Of a stretch of DNA of 22,685 bases, positions 7,549 to 15,192 are shown one piece after another. Numbering within the stretch: position 1 is the stretch's first letter; every line of letters begins with the position of its first letter. The notes below the pieces were generated by a model. It saw only the letters and a list, made by a program, of their open reading frames with translations. It had not been told where the DNA came from and did not search any database. The position numbers and the translations under genes are program-made. The stretch is from JBMYQA01 sp049600855 (lineage in GTDB: Bacteria > Bacteroidota > Bacteroidia > Cytophagales > Flammeovirgaceae): the NCBI GenBank assembly GCA_049600855.1, contig JBMYQA010000077.1:1-22685 (forward strand). Reading direction: 5' to 3'.

Positions 7549-7569
7549 GGACAAGGCATTGCCTTGTCC
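7549..7569. terminator. Two-way terminator palindrome between amine oxidase and reductase genes
   Basis: ggacaaggca (7549-7558) and its exact complement (7560-7569) are separated by one base, giving a strong GC-richer hairpin. It lies 11 bases after the stop of the plus-strand gene and 15 bases after the stop of the minus-strand gene. The following bases are T-rich on the plus strand (ttgcttatttctt). It probably serves both convergent genes. Confidence 0.6.
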
Positions 7570-7584
7570 TTGCTTATTTCTTGA

Positions 7585-8631
7585 TTACATCTCGATGATC
7601 ACATCTTCACTAGCAGGGTGACCCACACAGAGTAAGCGATAGCCTTCTGCCACTTCATCGGGGCTTAAGGTATCTTCTTCTGTCATTTTTACTTCACCAG
7701 AAACGCATTTTCCCATACATGCAGTACACAAACCACTTTGGCAAGAGAAGGGCATATCTAAACCTGCATCTAAACCTGCATCTAAAATGGTTTTATCAGG
7801 AGGAACAATAACTTTATGCTCATCACCATGCAAATGAATGGTTACCGTATGGGTTTGGAATGCTGAAGTATCTACATCAGACTCCCCATTCGAACTACTT
7901 ACAAAGCTTTCTGTGTGAATGGCTGAATCTTTAATCTTGAGGTTGCTCAACGCTTCTTGAACAATATCCATCATGCCTTCAGGTCCACAAATGTAGTATT
8001 CAGCAGGCGCATCAACTTTAGGCAATAAGTTATGAATATTCATGACCATCGCTTCATCCATGCGTCCAGTATGCCCATTCCACATTTGTTTGGGTTGTGA
8101 AAGTACATGAATGACATTTAAACGCTCTCCAAACTTATTTTTTAGTGCCTCCAATTCTTGTTTAAAGATGATGCAGTTCTCATCATGGTTAGCATAAACA
8201 AGCGATACCGTAGTTTTAGGCTCAAAATATAAAGCGGACTTAAGAATAGACATCAAAGGGGTGATACCACTTCCTCCACCAAAAAGAATGACATGTCGTT
8301 GCCCTTTTTTATTGGGTTCCAAGGTAAAATTACCCATGGGTTTCATAATCTCCATTGAGTCGCCTTTCTTCACTTGCTCGTTCAGGTAGTTGGAAACAAT
8401 TCCACCTTCAACGCGCTTTACTGTTACAGCTAAGTGTGAATCGAGGTTCGGTGCGCTACTCATTGAATAGGAGCGTCTCAATTTTTCCCCATTGATTGGG
8501 ATGATTACAGTTAAGAACTGTCCAGGTAAATATTTTACCTTTTTAAATAGTGGCTGTTTAAACTGAATGGTAACTGCGTCATCAGTTTCTTTGATAACGT
8601 CTTTGATCTTCAGTGTATAGTAATCACTCAT
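7585..8631 (-). CDS. Flavin/2Fe-2S oxidoreductase, PaaE-like (ferredoxin-NADP reductase fused to ferredoxin)
   Basis: A 348-residue cytosolic electron-transfer protein. The FAD-binding barrel (about 1-105) has RRSYSMSSAP (52-61). The NAD(P) domain (about 110-240) has GGGSGITP (118-125) and CGPEGMM (215-221). The C-terminal plant-type ferredoxin (about 260-348) has the 2Fe-2S ligands C297-x4-C302-x2-C305-x29-C335 in exact spacing. This FNR-then-ferredoxin order is that of PaaE, the reductase of phenylacetyl-CoA epoxidase, and of many Bacteroidota relatives serving other oxygenases. No paaABCD gene is in the window, so the electron acceptor is unknown. The gene lies 50 bases downstream of the pterin synthase gene on the same strand and may share its mRNA. 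No promoter box is visible in the gap. Confidence 0.88.
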   Translation of the reverse strand: MSDYYTLKIKDVIKETDDAVTIQFKQPLFKKVKYLPGQFLTVIIPINGEKLRRSYSMSSAPNLDSHLAVTVKRVEGGIVSNYLNEQVKKGDSMEIMKPMGNFTLEPNKKGQRHVILFGGGSGITPLMSILKSALYFEPKTTVSLVYANHDENCIIFKQELEALKNKFGERLNVIHVLSQPKQMWNGHTGRMDEAMVMNIHNLLPKVDAPAEYYICGPEGMMDIVQEALSNLKIKDSAIHTESFVSSSNGESDVDTSAFQTHTVTIHLHGDEHKVIVPPDKTILDAGLDAGLDMPFSCQSGLCTACMGKCVSGEVKMTEEDTLSPDEVAEGYRLLCVGHPASEDVIIEM

Positions 8632-8681
8632 TTCTTTACGTTTAATCTTATTCCAATAACTACTTTATCGGGAAAGAGTTT

Positions 8682-9101
8682 TTATTCTCCGTAATAGCGT
8701 ACAAAATTTTTCCGCGTTTCTACCAATTCAATGCAGTGTAATTTAGCTTGTGGGGCTGCTTGGGCAATCTTAGGGGCTAAAATTTTCCAAAACTCCATCG
8801 CTAAAACTTCGCAGCTCGTCATCTTATCTTTCAAAAAATCAACATCGAGGTTTAAATTCTTATGATCTACTTTATTGATGATTTCTTGTTTGATGATGCG
8901 TCCTAATACTTTTAAGTCAATCACAAAACCTGTGTCAGGATTGGGAACACCCTTCACAATAATGGTCAACTCAAAGTTATGACCATGCCAATTTTCATTT
9001 GCACACGGTCCAAATACTTCATCATTTTTTTCCTTGCTCCACGTAGGGTTGTACAACTTGTGGGCGGCATTGAAAAATTCCTTTCTACAAACATGCACCA
9101 T
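8682..9101 (-). CDS. queD: 6-pyruvoyl-tetrahydropterin / 6-carboxy-tetrahydropterin synthase family protein
   Basis: A 139-residue cytosolic enzyme that converts 7,8-dihydroneopterin triphosphate to a tetrahydropterin, in queuosine (QueD) or biopterin (PTPS) synthesis. The zinc ligands are His14 (FNAAHKL), His39 and His41 (WHGHNF). The catalytic Cys33 (FGPC), Asp79-His80 (VDHKNLN) and the pterin-anchoring Glu128 (VETRKNF) are all present. The spacing Cys-x5-HGH differs from the Cys-x3-HGH of typical QueD and is closer to PTPS-type members, so the exact product is open; queD is used as the family name. Its promoter is probably the -7 element at 9145-9152. The gene precedes the flavin reductase gene by 50 bases. 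Confidence 0.82.
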   Translation of the reverse strand: MVHVCRKEFFNAAHKLYNPTWSKEKNDEVFGPCANENWHGHNFELTIIVKGVPNPDTGFVIDLKVLGRIIKQEIINKVDHKNLNLDVDFLKDKMTSCEVLAMEFWKILAPKIAQAAPQAKLHCIELVETRKNFVRYYGE

Positions 9102-9144
9102 AATTTCTCTCCGATCTTAGCCAATACTAATTATTTTGCGGGCG

Positions 9145-9152
9145 CAAAGGTA
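9145..9152 (-). promoter_or_regulatory. Candidate -7 element for the pterin synthase/reductase genes
   Basis: The minus strand reads TACCTTTG, an exact TAnnTTTG, 43 bases before the start at 9101. No TTG is found at 19-21 bases upstream. The following bases (cgcccgc) are GC-rich, as often seen at Bacteroidota start regions. Confidence 0.45.
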
Positions 9153-9217
9153 GGGCATTTTCGTCAAAATGCATGAATGACGATCCAAAAGCCATGTAGG
9201 ATTACGAAAAATCCTTG

Positions 9218-9225
9218 TAATTTTG
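9218..9225 (+). promoter_or_regulatory. Candidate -7 element for the CYTH gene
   Basis: TAATTTTG fits TAnnTTTG exactly, 67 bases before the ATG at 9293. It is divergent from the pterin synthase element, as expected for the shared 191-base gap. No good -33 element is visible. Confidence 0.4.
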
Positions 9226-9292
9226 GAATTTCGACATCAGAAGCGATTTTTCTAAACGTAATAGTTCTTCAATTCAACTTAATCATAGATTC

Positions 9293-9763
9293 ATGGCAAT
9301 AGAAATCGAACGAAAGTTCCTCCTAAAAAATAATAATTGGCAAAAAGCGCCTCAACTGAGTGAAGGGGTAACGATCAAACAGGGATACCTTTCGGTTGAT
9401 CCAACCAAAACGGTGCGGGTGCGCGTAAAAGGAGAAAAAGCGTTCTTAACCATTAAAGGGAAAACAACAGGTATTAGTCGGTTAGAATATGAATATGAAA
9501 TTCCAAAAGAAGATGCATTAGCACTACTCAAATTATGTAGTAATCCGCCGATTGAGAAAACCCGTTTTAAATTGCCCATTGATGACTTGGTATGGGAAAT
9601 TGATGTTTTTGAAGGTGAAAATCAGGGTTTAACACTTGCTGAGGTGGAGCTAGCGTCTGAAAATCAAGCTTTAGCATTGCCCATCTGGGTAGGAGAAGAA
9701 GTTTCGACTGATCGCCGTTACTTTAACGCTTATTTGTCAGAACATCCCTACAACACGTGGTAA
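9293..9763 (+). CDS. CYTH domain protein (triphosphate tunnel metalloenzyme)
   Basis: A 156-residue cytosolic protein that spans one whole CYTH domain. It starts with the signature ExExK as E4, E6, K8 (IEIERKFL). The alternating basic and acidic tunnel residues follow: VRVRVKG, FLTIKGK, RLEYEYEIP, EKTRFK, WEIDVFEG, LAEVEL and, near the end, TDRRYFNAYL. The family binds triphosphate groups with a divalent metal in a closed barrel. Stand-alone bacterial members are inorganic triphosphatases or, less often, adenylate or thiamine-triphosphate enzymes; the sequence does not tell which. The promoter candidate is at 9218-9225. A second plus-strand gene follows after 83 bases with its own -7 element, so this is probably a single-gene unit. 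Confidence 0.9.
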   Translation: MAIEIERKFLLKNNNWQKAPQLSEGVTIKQGYLSVDPTKTVRVRVKGEKAFLTIKGKTTGISRLEYEYEIPKEDALALLKLCSNPPIEKTRFKLPIDDLVWEIDVFEGENQGLTLAEVELASENQALALPIWVGEEVSTDRRYFNAYLSEHPYNTW

Positions 9764-9798
9764 TTGGATTTTCGATGTATTAACTGCCTAGAGTTTGT

Positions 9799-9806
9799 TA
9801 TATTTG
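9799..9806 (+). promoter_or_regulatory. Candidate -7 element for the two-helix membrane protein gene
   Basis: TATATTTG fits TAnnTTTG exactly, 40 bases before the ATG at 9847, a usual distance. No TTG lies at the standard spacing upstream. Confidence 0.45.
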
Positions 9807-9846
9807 AAACAATCTCATCAATCAACAAACAACTTCTTTTAGTACC

Positions 9847-10551
9847 ATGCACGATTCGCTTCACATTAATGCCCAAAATACCAAACTTCCAGAGTTAGAA
9901 CGCAAGTTGAGGTCTCCAGTTGCCTACACCTTGGAAACGAAATTGGCCTTAATCGACGAGCTTCACGAAAGTCATCAAGTAGATGAAAGTTTACTGAAAC
10001 AATTGGAGCAAGATATTGCCGAAGAAATGCAAGAAATCCAAGACTTGAAATACCTGCGATATTTAGGTTATAAGCATACAGATTCGGACGGATACCTATC
10101 CATTTCGAGAATAGGTAGGGCTATTTTTATGGATGTATTAGGGATTATCTTAGGTTTTTTACTCTTGTTTATGGGGATCGGGGGAATTATGACGGTGGTT
10201 GGCGTAAGTATGGATCCTGAAACTCAACTTGAGGCAGGGATGATGATGATGGGTTTTGCTGCATTTTGCTTACTGGTTATTGGTTTTGTATTGTTCTTAA
10301 AATCATTCAATCGCTTAATGGATCATACCAGCTTTTCCATCAAAAAAGAACATTCTATCATTAGACTGCAAAAGCGAAATGATAATATGAAATTAGAACA
10401 GATTGAAGTAGATAACTCAGCAGTACAATTGATGGAAAGTGGAGAAAAAATGTGGGTAGAAATTGGCGCAGCAAAAGTGTTTGAAGTAGACAATCCTAGT
10501 TTTTATACTCAGAAAACCCTAGAAGTAATTACTCAAAAGTTGAGAGCCTAA
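9847..10551 (+). CDS. Membrane protein of unknown function with two helices
   Basis: I do not recognise this 234-residue protein. Residues 1-75 are charged and predicted helical, with an LLKQLEQDIAEEMQEIQDL stretch that could form a short coiled coil. Two hydrophobic helices follow: about 93-120 (VLGIILGFLLLFMGIGGIM) and 131-152 (four successive methionines, then FAAFCLLVIGFVLF). The remaining 80 residues look beta-rich, with the pattern SFSIKKEHSIIRLQK and IEVDNSAVQLMESG resembling a small PH-like or bacterial sensor fold, but this is only an impression. With no signal peptide, both ends are probably cytosolic. It stands alone, with a promoter candidate at 9799-9806 and a possible terminator at 10568-10613. 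Codon use is like that of its neighbours. Confidence 0.7.
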   Translation: MHDSLHINAQNTKLPELERKLRSPVAYTLETKLALIDELHESHQVDESLLKQLEQDIAEEMQEIQDLKYLRYLGYKHTDSDGYLSISRIGRAIFMDVLGIILGFLLLFMGIGGIMTVVGVSMDPETQLEAGMMMMGFAAFCLLVIGFVLFLKSFNRLMDHTSFSIKKEHSIIRLQKRNDNMKLEQIEVDNSAVQLMESGEKMWVEIGAAKVFEVDNPSFYTQKTLEVITQKLRA

Positions 10552-10567
10552 TTACACGGAATAGATT

Positions 10568-10613
10568 AGGGGCTTCTTTTCCGAGTTGAAGCAGTGTAGG
10601 ATAAGAAACCCCT
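10568..10613. terminator. Possible two-way terminator between unknown membrane protein and threonine aldolase genes
   Basis: aggggcttctt (10568-10578) pairs with aagaaacccct (10603-10613) with one mismatch across a 24-base loop. It lies between two convergent genes, 16 bases from one stop and 8 from the other. The large loop and the absence of a long T-run lower confidence. Confidence 0.35.
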
Positions 10614-10621
10614 TTGCCAGT

Positions 10622-11647
10622 TTAAAGTTGAACACTTTTTAAAATGCGTTCTACCGCTTCCAATTGCTGATCATCAAAATCTAAATGGGTAACAAAACGA
10701 ATTTGATGTTTGCCAAAAGGTACTGCTTTCAATCCTTTTTCTTCTAGTTTAGGGAGAAATGCCGCTGCTGTTAAGGAAGCGGGCAGGGTGAAAATCACAA
10801 TATTTGTTTCTACAGGCAATACTTCTTCTACAAAATTTAGAGGCAGTAGCAATTCTTTCAAAGCGGTTGCGCGTTGATGATCATCCGCTAAACGATCTAC
10901 ATGATGTTCGATGGCATAAAGCCCTGCTGCAGCTAGGTAACCCGCTTGGCGCATACCACCTCCAAATACTTTTCTGACTCGCTTTGCTTGTTGGATGTGT
11001 GCTTTCGTGCTTAATAATACAGAACCGACAGGAGCACCCAATCCTTTCGATAGGCAAACCGAAATCGAATCAAAGAGTTGACCATATGCCTGACTGGGTT
11101 GTTGGGTAGCCACTAACGCATTAAAAATACGGGCACCGTCTAAGTGGAGTTTGAGCTGATTTTCCTTACACAAATCTGCAATGGCTTCAAGCTGTGTAAT
11201 GGGATAACAGGCGCCGCCACCTTTATTCATCGTGTTTTCTAACGAAACTAAGCTGGTTTTAGGAAAATGCACATCATCAGGATTGATGTGTGCTGCAATC
11301 ATCTCGGCAGTAATCATTCCCCGCTCACCATCTAGCAATTTGGCGGAAATCATGGAATTATAAGCTAAGCCGCCACCTTCATACAAATAAATATGCGAGC
11401 GCTTATCACAAATGACCTGATCTTGCGGTTGGGTATGTACTCGAATGGCAATTTGATTGGCCATGGTCCCCGATGGACAAAATAAGCCAGCTTCCATACC
11501 AAAAATCGCGGCAAGAGTTTGTTCCAATAACTTTACGCTAGGGTCTTCTTCAAATACATCATCTCCCACTGCAGCATGCATCATCACCTCAAGCATGGTT
11601 GGAGTAGGGCGTGTAACGGTGTCACTTCTTAAGTCAATATAGTTCAT
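10622..11647 (-). CDS. ltaE: Low-specificity L-threonine aldolase
   Basis: A 341-residue cytosolic PLP enzyme that splits threonine and allo-threonine into glycine and acetaldehyde. It opens with the family signature DLRSDTVTRPTPTM (5-18) and GDDVFEEDP (28-36). CPSGTMANQIA (57-67) binds the cofactor phosphate. HLDGARIFNA (168-177) holds the aspartate that contacts the pyridine nitrogen. The Schiff-base lysine is K201 in SVCLSKGLGAPVGS (196-209). RKVFGGGMRQAG and the ending IRFVTHLDF also match the family. The length is typical. The start is the ATG whose first base is 11647; I see no clear promoter box in the 290-base gap upstream. It converges on the membrane protein gene and is divergent from the transporter fusion gene. 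Confidence 0.93.
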   Translation of the reverse strand: MNYIDLRSDTVTRPTPTMLEVMMHAAVGDDVFEEDPSVKLLEQTLAAIFGMEAGLFCPSGTMANQIAIRVHTQPQDQVICDKRSHIYLYEGGGLAYNSMISAKLLDGERGMITAEMIAAHINPDDVHFPKTSLVSLENTMNKGGGACYPITQLEAIADLCKENQLKLHLDGARIFNALVATQQPSQAYGQLFDSISVCLSKGLGAPVGSVLLSTKAHIQQAKRVRKVFGGGMRQAGYLAAAGLYAIEHHVDRLADDHQRATALKELLLPLNFVEEVLPVETNIVIFTLPASLTAAAFLPKLEEKGLKAVPFGKHQIRFVTHLDFDDQQLEAVERILKSVQL

Positions 11648-11694
11648 AACTATTGATTTACTAGATGGAGAATTGAGAGGGTTGAAATCACGTC

Positions 11695-11732
11695 ATCAAC
11701 AACTTACCAACTAGCTGCTAGTCGGTGTTGAT
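11695..11732. promoter_or_regulatory. Stem-loop or dyad in the threonine aldolase/transporter intergenic region
   Basis: accaactag (11706-11714) and ctagtcggt (11718-11726) pair with one mismatch over a 3-base loop. Outside them atcaac (11695-11700) pairs with gttgat (11727-11732), leaving a 5-base bulge on one side. It lies about 50 bases upstream of ltaE and 200 bases before the transporter gene, so it could be an operator or a leader structure. The rest of 11648-11937 shows only the -7 element at 11908-11915. Confidence 0.3.
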
Positions 11733-11907
11733 TATCATATCGGTAGCGAATCTATAAATTCTAGTCCGCTCTGAAAAACGGAATGAATCAGGTATTGGCA
11801 CAATATATGAAAGCTTTTATAGTTGTAAGCATAATACGGTACATCCACCTCCATATAAATAGTGATTTAAGTTTAAATTAGTTCATGGTTAAACGAGTTC
11901 TAATTTG

Positions 11908-11915
11908 TATTTTTG
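11908..11915 (+). promoter_or_regulatory. Candidate -7 element for the NTT-HEAT-cNMP gene
   Basis: TATTTTTG fits TAnnTTTG exactly, 22 bases before the GTG start at 11938. This would give a short leader of about 15 bases. No clear -33 TTG is present. Confidence 0.4.
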
Positions 11916-11937
11916 AAAACAACTCATTGCGAACAAA

Positions 11938-14900
11938 GTGCTTGATACTCTATTAAAACTCCTTAATGTTAAAGATGAAGAGCGTGATTCTATTTTATTA
12001 TTATTAGCTCACTCTTTCTTTATTGGGATATTTTTAGCCTTCTTTTTTTCCTATGCAAGTGGTGCATTTTTAGGTGAGTTTGATGCCAAAATGCTTCCCT
12101 ATGCCTACATTGCTACCGGACTAACAGGGTATGCTGCCTCCACCATATTTGGATCGTTACAACAAAAAATTTCTTATCCCAAACTCCTTATGGGTACCTT
12201 ATCAGTATTACTGGTACTGATGGTATTGTTTTATATTGGAGTAATCCTTACAGATGCTGCTTGGCTCATTTTTGTAATTTATGTGTGGATTATCCCATTT
12301 TATACCATGATTGCCCTACAGTATTGGAGTATGGTGATGAAGCTATTCGATTTGCGACAAGGCAAACGATTATTTGGTTTAATTGGATCTGGAGACGTAA
12401 TTTCTTCATTAATTGGATTTTCCTCAGTTCCCTTAATCTTGTCTGCATTTAAAGGAAGTGCAGAAATTTTATTATTGTTAGGAACCATTGGTTTAGCGAT
12501 AGGCATTTTCTTGCAGTGGAAGATTATTAAACGCTTTTCAAGCCAATTGACAACAGCCAAAGTTGGACATAAAAAAGCAAAACGAGGCGCATTACGGGAT
12601 GTGTTTAGGAATAAGTATTACACACTGATTTTTTTCCTCACCATTTGCTCCGTATTTGGGCAAAACTTTGTGGATTACAACTTCATGGGTTTGGCCCGCG
12701 CAAACTTTGAGCGCGGGGAATTGATCGCTTTCTTCGGAATCTTTTTTGCCATCGTAAAAGTGGTGGAATTATTGGGTAAAACGGTGTTAGCAGGCCGATT
12801 ATTGAATCAATATGGCTTACGGTTAGGCTTATCTGTTTTGCCCACGTTATTACTAGCATTTAGTTTAATCGCATTAGTTGCTTCGCCTTGGGATGCCACA
12901 GTTTCCCTCATGTTTATTCCAATGGCAATGAATAAACTGTTTGATCGGGCTGCGAGAAAATCCTTAGACGAGCCTTCTGTAAAAATTCTATATCAACCAC
13001 TCGATGCCAATACCAAATTAATGGTACAAACCCAGGCAGAAGGTAAATCAAAGCAAATTGCCATTATTGCTTCTGGAATTTTGCTCATCATTTTTGGCTA
13101 TATTCCTGGGTTCGGAATATTTGAATCTACCTTATTCCTTTGCTTAGTATTGGTTGCTTGGCTTATGGTGAGTGCTCGCATGTACAAAGCCTATCGTAGC
13201 GTAATCGAAGAGAAATTAGCAGGAGATGAACTGAAAAACTCGAAGAATAGAAATCCAATTGGTGTTCGCTTTTTGGCAAAAGAATTAGAAAGTGATAGCC
13301 CTGCAAGAATTATTGCTGGCTTACAATTAGCCGAACGCATTGAATCTGGAGTGATGGAAAGCTTTTTAGAGCGTTTGCTCATGCATCCAGCGATTGAGGT
13401 GCGAAGAACCGTGACGGACATTATTCTACAAAATAAAATTTTGCCCATTTCCAGTGCTGTTCAAAAGGCAGCAGAAAGGGAGCAAGATGAGGAGTTGAAA
13501 GATCATCTCATTAACACACAAATTGCCCTTGAGCAAATTAAAGCATTAAGGGTTGAAGATGTAAGTTTGCTAGCTAGAGATACGGAGTTTACCAATAGAG
13601 AAGTGGCTTCGGTATGGTTAGAATACAATGATCATCCACAGCGATTACTGTTATTGCGAGAACTTGCGAGTGATAAAAACATTCGTGTAGCCACAGCCGC
13701 AATAAAATCTTCAGCAGCAATTAAAAGTGTAGAACTCTGGGCGTTACTGATCGAGTTTATTCCCATTGCATCGCTAAGTAACGCAACCATTCCCGCATTA
13801 GTGGCTGAGGGTGAAGATGTTGTCCCTGTCTTAGAAATTGCATTTGACCGATTTGAAGGCAATCCCCTAGTGTTATCTAAAATTATTCAAATTTGCGGTA
13901 GAATAGGAGGAGAACGATCCATCAGTTTCTTATCGGATAAAATCTACTACCCAAATCGGGAGGTGCAATTATTAGCGATTGACATGTTGGTATTAAATCG
14001 GCATACAGCCACAGCAGAACAAGGGGCATTGATAAAAGTGAAGATTGAGGAAGAAGCGAGCTATTGTACATGGTTAATTGCCAGTATCATTGATCTTTCG
14101 AAAGAAACGAAAAGCTTTCGGTATTTGGTGAGAAAATTAAAAGAAGAGTTGAAGTATACGGTGAATAATATCTTCAACCTCTTAGCGATTGTTTACGATA
14201 CCGATTCGATACAACGCGTACAACAAAACTTGGAGCGAAACACGAAAGAAAGTGTCGCCTTGGCAATGGAAATGATTGATATTTTACTCAACGACCGACT
14301 CAAGGCTTTCGTGACACCAATCATTGATACCATTCCTTTAAGTGATAAATTAATTAAGCTCGTAGAGCATTTTCCACAAAAGCGTTATACTAAAGTAATC
14401 GATCGGCTAAAAGATGTCATTTATAAAGATTTCTCCAAGGTAAATCGTTGGATTAAGGCTTGTGCGATCCAACAGTTGATGAAGGTTTCCACAGATGTGC
14501 ATGCCGAAATAGAGGCATTGGTTTTTCATGATGATTTCTTTTTGAAAGAAACGGCTTTAGTGGCAATTCATCATGCCGATCCTCAACTCTATCATTATTA
14601 TACTTCTAAGGAGCGTAAACGCGATAAAATTAAATACGATCGGGTAACGGGCTATAATCGAAAGTTGGAAAGAATTCCTTCAAATTACCAGGAGATTTCC
14701 TATATGCAAAGGAATGAGTTCTTAGAAACACTTCCCGAAATTTTACTCGTGAAACTGTCAGAGCTAGCCGAGCAAGAATACATTGAAGTGGGAGAAGCGC
14801 CTGATTATAAATACTTGAAAGGCAATCGCGTTCACTTTGTGGTAGAAGGTAGTTTTGAGCTTGGATTTCCCGATGGAACTACCAAACAGTTCAAACAAGG

Positions 14901-15126
14901 TGATGCGATCGGTTTGTTAGATGATGTAGATATGGAAAAGTGCCAGTTCAAAGTACTTTCGAATACCAAAATCTTTTACATGAATAAAGATGCATTTTAT
15001 GCCATAGCCCAAGTACATCAATCGCTAGTTGAGGCCATTTATTTCTCGCTGATTCAAGATGAAGAACAAGCTGTAAAGGAAGAGAAAGAATACGAAGATA
15101 TGAATTACGTTGGGGTTGGCGCTTAA
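11938..15126 (+). CDS. NTT/MFS-like membrane transporter fused to HEAT repeats and a cyclic-nucleotide-binding-like domain
   Basis: A 1062-residue protein with three parts. Residues 1 to about 425 are a polytopic domain with some 10-12 hydrophobic helices (such as LLLLAHSFFIGIFLAFFFSY and AAWLIFVIYVWIIPFYTMI). This domain resembles the nucleotide transporter (NTT, ATP/ADP translocase) group of the MFS superfamily. Residues about 440-900 are helical HEAT-like repeats rich in ARxIAxLQLAE, VRRTVTDIILQN and REVQLLAIDML patterns. Residues about 935-1045 form a cNMP-binding-like beta barrel (FVVEGSFELGF, FKQGDAIGLLDD, ILVKLSELAE region). The usual phosphate-binding cassette (FGE-x-A with a later Arg-Ala) is not seen, so cAMP or cGMP binding is doubtful. 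HEAT-bearing NTT proteins are known from free-living bacteria and are not thought to be energy parasites' carriers. The start is GTG 11938, giving LLKLLNVKDEER before helix 1. It is a single-gene unit ending in a good terminator. Confidence 0.8.
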   Translation: MLDTLLKLLNVKDEERDSILLLLAHSFFIGIFLAFFFSYASGAFLGEFDAKMLPYAYIATGLTGYAASTIFGSLQQKISYPKLLMGTLSVLLVLMVLFYIGVILTDAAWLIFVIYVWIIPFYTMIALQYWSMVMKLFDLRQGKRLFGLIGSGDVISSLIGFSSVPLILSAFKGSAEILLLLGTIGLAIGIFLQWKIIKRFSSQLTTAKVGHKKAKRGALRDVFRNKYYTLIFFLTICSVFGQNFVDYNFMGLARANFERGELIAFFGIFFAIVKVVELLGKTVLAGRLLNQYGLRLGLSVLPTLLLAFSLIALVASPWDATVSLMFIPMAMNKLFDRAARKSLDEPSVKILYQPLDANTKLMVQTQAEGKSKQIAIIASGILLIIFGYIPGFGIFESTLFLCLVLVAWLMVSARMYKAYRSVIEEKLAGDELKNSKNRNPIGVRFLAKELESDSPARIIAGLQLAERIESGVMESFLERLLMHPAIEVRRTVTDIILQNKILPISSAVQKAAEREQDEELKDHLINTQIALEQIKALRVEDVSLLARDTEFTNREVASVWLEYNDHPQRLLLLRELASDKNIRVATAAIKSSAAIKSVELWALLIEFIPIASLSNATIPALVAEGEDVVPVLEIAFDRFEGNPLVLSKIIQICGRIGGERSISFLSDKIYYPNREVQLLAIDMLVLNRHTATAEQGALIKVKIEEEASYCTWLIASIIDLSKETKSFRYLVRKLKEELKYTVNNIFNLLAIVYDTDSIQRVQQNLERNTKESVALAMEMIDILLNDRLKAFVTPIIDTIPLSDKLIKLVEHFPQKRYTKVIDRLKDVIYKDFSKVNRWIKACAIQQLMKVSTDVHAEIEALVFHDDFFLKETALVAIHHADPQLYHYYTSKERKRDKIKYDRVTGYNRKLERIPSNYQEISYMQRNEFLETLPEILLVKLSELAEQEYIEVGEAPDYKYLKGNRVHFVVEGSFELGFPDGTTKQFKQGDAIGLLDDVDMEKCQFKVLSNTKIFYMNKDAFYAIAQVHQSLVEAIYFSLIQDEEQAVKEEKEYEDMNYVGVGA

Positions 15127-15150
15127 GTGAAACCGCTGACTATTCAATCA

Positions 15151-15187
15151 AAAACGAGGCATTTGACACTAACAAATACCTCGTTTT
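15151..15187. terminator. Strong two-way intrinsic terminator
   Basis: A 15-base stem (15151-15165 with 15173-15187, one mismatch) has the GC-rich core cgagg/cctcg, A-runs on its left and T-runs on its right, and the 7-base loop acactaa. The plus strand ends in tcgttttttc, and the minus strand likewise in a T-run. It lies 24 bases after the transporter stop and 5 bases after the stop of the convergent cadherin-repeat gene, so it serves both. Confidence 0.8.
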
Positions 15188-15192
15188 TTCAT

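Noticed and set aside
7740..7800. Tandem DNA repeat (atctaaacctgc repeated) in the reductase gene, coding DAGLDAGL
   Set aside because: The protein length matches the family at this point (ILDAxLDAGLDxPFSC), so the repeat is codon coincidence and not an insertion.
11938..15126. Idea that the NTT-like protein shows an intracellular parasite or endosymbiont host
   Set aside because: HEAT-bearing NTT relatives occur in free-living bacteria, and the rest of the window has complete biosynthetic genes such as purH, ltaE and a pabB-like gene.
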